From JAGMXM01 sp964458325 (lineage in GTDB: Bacteria; Verrucomicrobiota; Verrucomicrobiia; Limisphaerales; UBA1319), in NCBI GenBank assembly GCA_964458325.1, contig CAYWIM010000027.1, forward strand, positions 1-50,458: a DNA stretch of 50,458 nt. Direction: 5' to 3'. The position numbers were made by a program, and so were the translations under genes. Shown here in pieces: positions 50,448 to 50,458 of the stretch. A model generated the notes under the pieces. That model worked only from the letters and a program-made list of their open reading frames with translations. It was not told where the DNA came from and made no database searches. Position 1 is the stretch's first letter. Each line of letters starts with the position of its first letter.

Positions 50448-50458
50448 CTTTCGGCTTT

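Overview
The window is GC-rich DNA, almost certainly chromosomal, from a bacterium of the Verrucomicrobiota or a close PVC relative. The best taxonomic marker is a 49-residue gene at 27288-27437 (minus). Its product matches the small basic protein known only from Verrucomicrobia and Chlamydiae. The rest of the gene content fits: three Tat-exported Gfo/Idh/MocA oxidoreductases, a DUF1080 protein, a Cys-type sulfatase, a giant lamin-tail/CotH secreted protein, a WD40 secreted protein and a HEAT-repeat lipoprotein. I found no tRNA, rRNA, CRISPR array, phage or intact insertion sequence.

Layout. 1-1612: end of a MacB-type ABC exporter (ATPase fragment plus FtsX-like permease). 1705-4955: secreted WD40 protein and a lipoprotein alpha/beta hydrolase. 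4986-5905: a small gene graveyard holding the C-terminal half of a DNA methyltransferase, a piece of enolase and a possible Phd-type antitoxin remnant. 5902-9023 (minus): hexuronate-type MFS transporter and a DUF3748 TolB-like protein. 9202-23952: a run of exported carbohydrate-related genes, namely an oxidoreductase, a parallel beta-helix protein translationally coupled to a sulfatase, the 1607-residue CotH protein, DUF1080, a second oxidoreductase and an unrecognised 706-residue exported protein. 24155-27437 (minus): a tight housekeeping operon, small basic protein -> RluB-like pseudouridine synthase -> SH3 protein -> FolD -> DUF6941-like protein, with every junction overlapping by 4 or 11 bases. 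27608-30348: a HAD phosphatase/mutase converging on uvrB.

30472-39456 (minus) is one eight-gene sugar operon. In order of transcription it holds an L-fucose-isomerase-like protein, split transketolase (N then C subunit), a glycerol-kinase-like FGGY kinase, a ribose-type binding protein, DUF2291, a double ATPase and a permease. The logic is uptake, isomerisation, phosphorylation and transketolase cleavage of an unidentified sugar. It resembles the published D-apiose/apulose transketolase route, but the isomerase family differs. This is the best candidate for an undescribed system here. 39613-50264 continues with a serine hydrolase, a GH43 arabinanase-like enzyme, a 1474-residue fused GH13-GH133 debranching enzyme, a HEAT-repeat lipoprotein and a third Tat oxidoreductase.

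Three families of intergenic repeats are visible. One is a 77-78 bp REP-like hairpin (14448-14525, 39514-39590 and a half copy at 50398-50447). The second is a different double palindrome at 21752-21821. The third is a 91-bp-period direct repeat at 41130-41278, whose second copy supplies the last codons and stop of the GH43 gene. Gene starts were moved inward from the longest open frames wherever a signal peptide, family N-terminus or overlap argued for it. No database search was possible, so family names rest on recognition of sequence.
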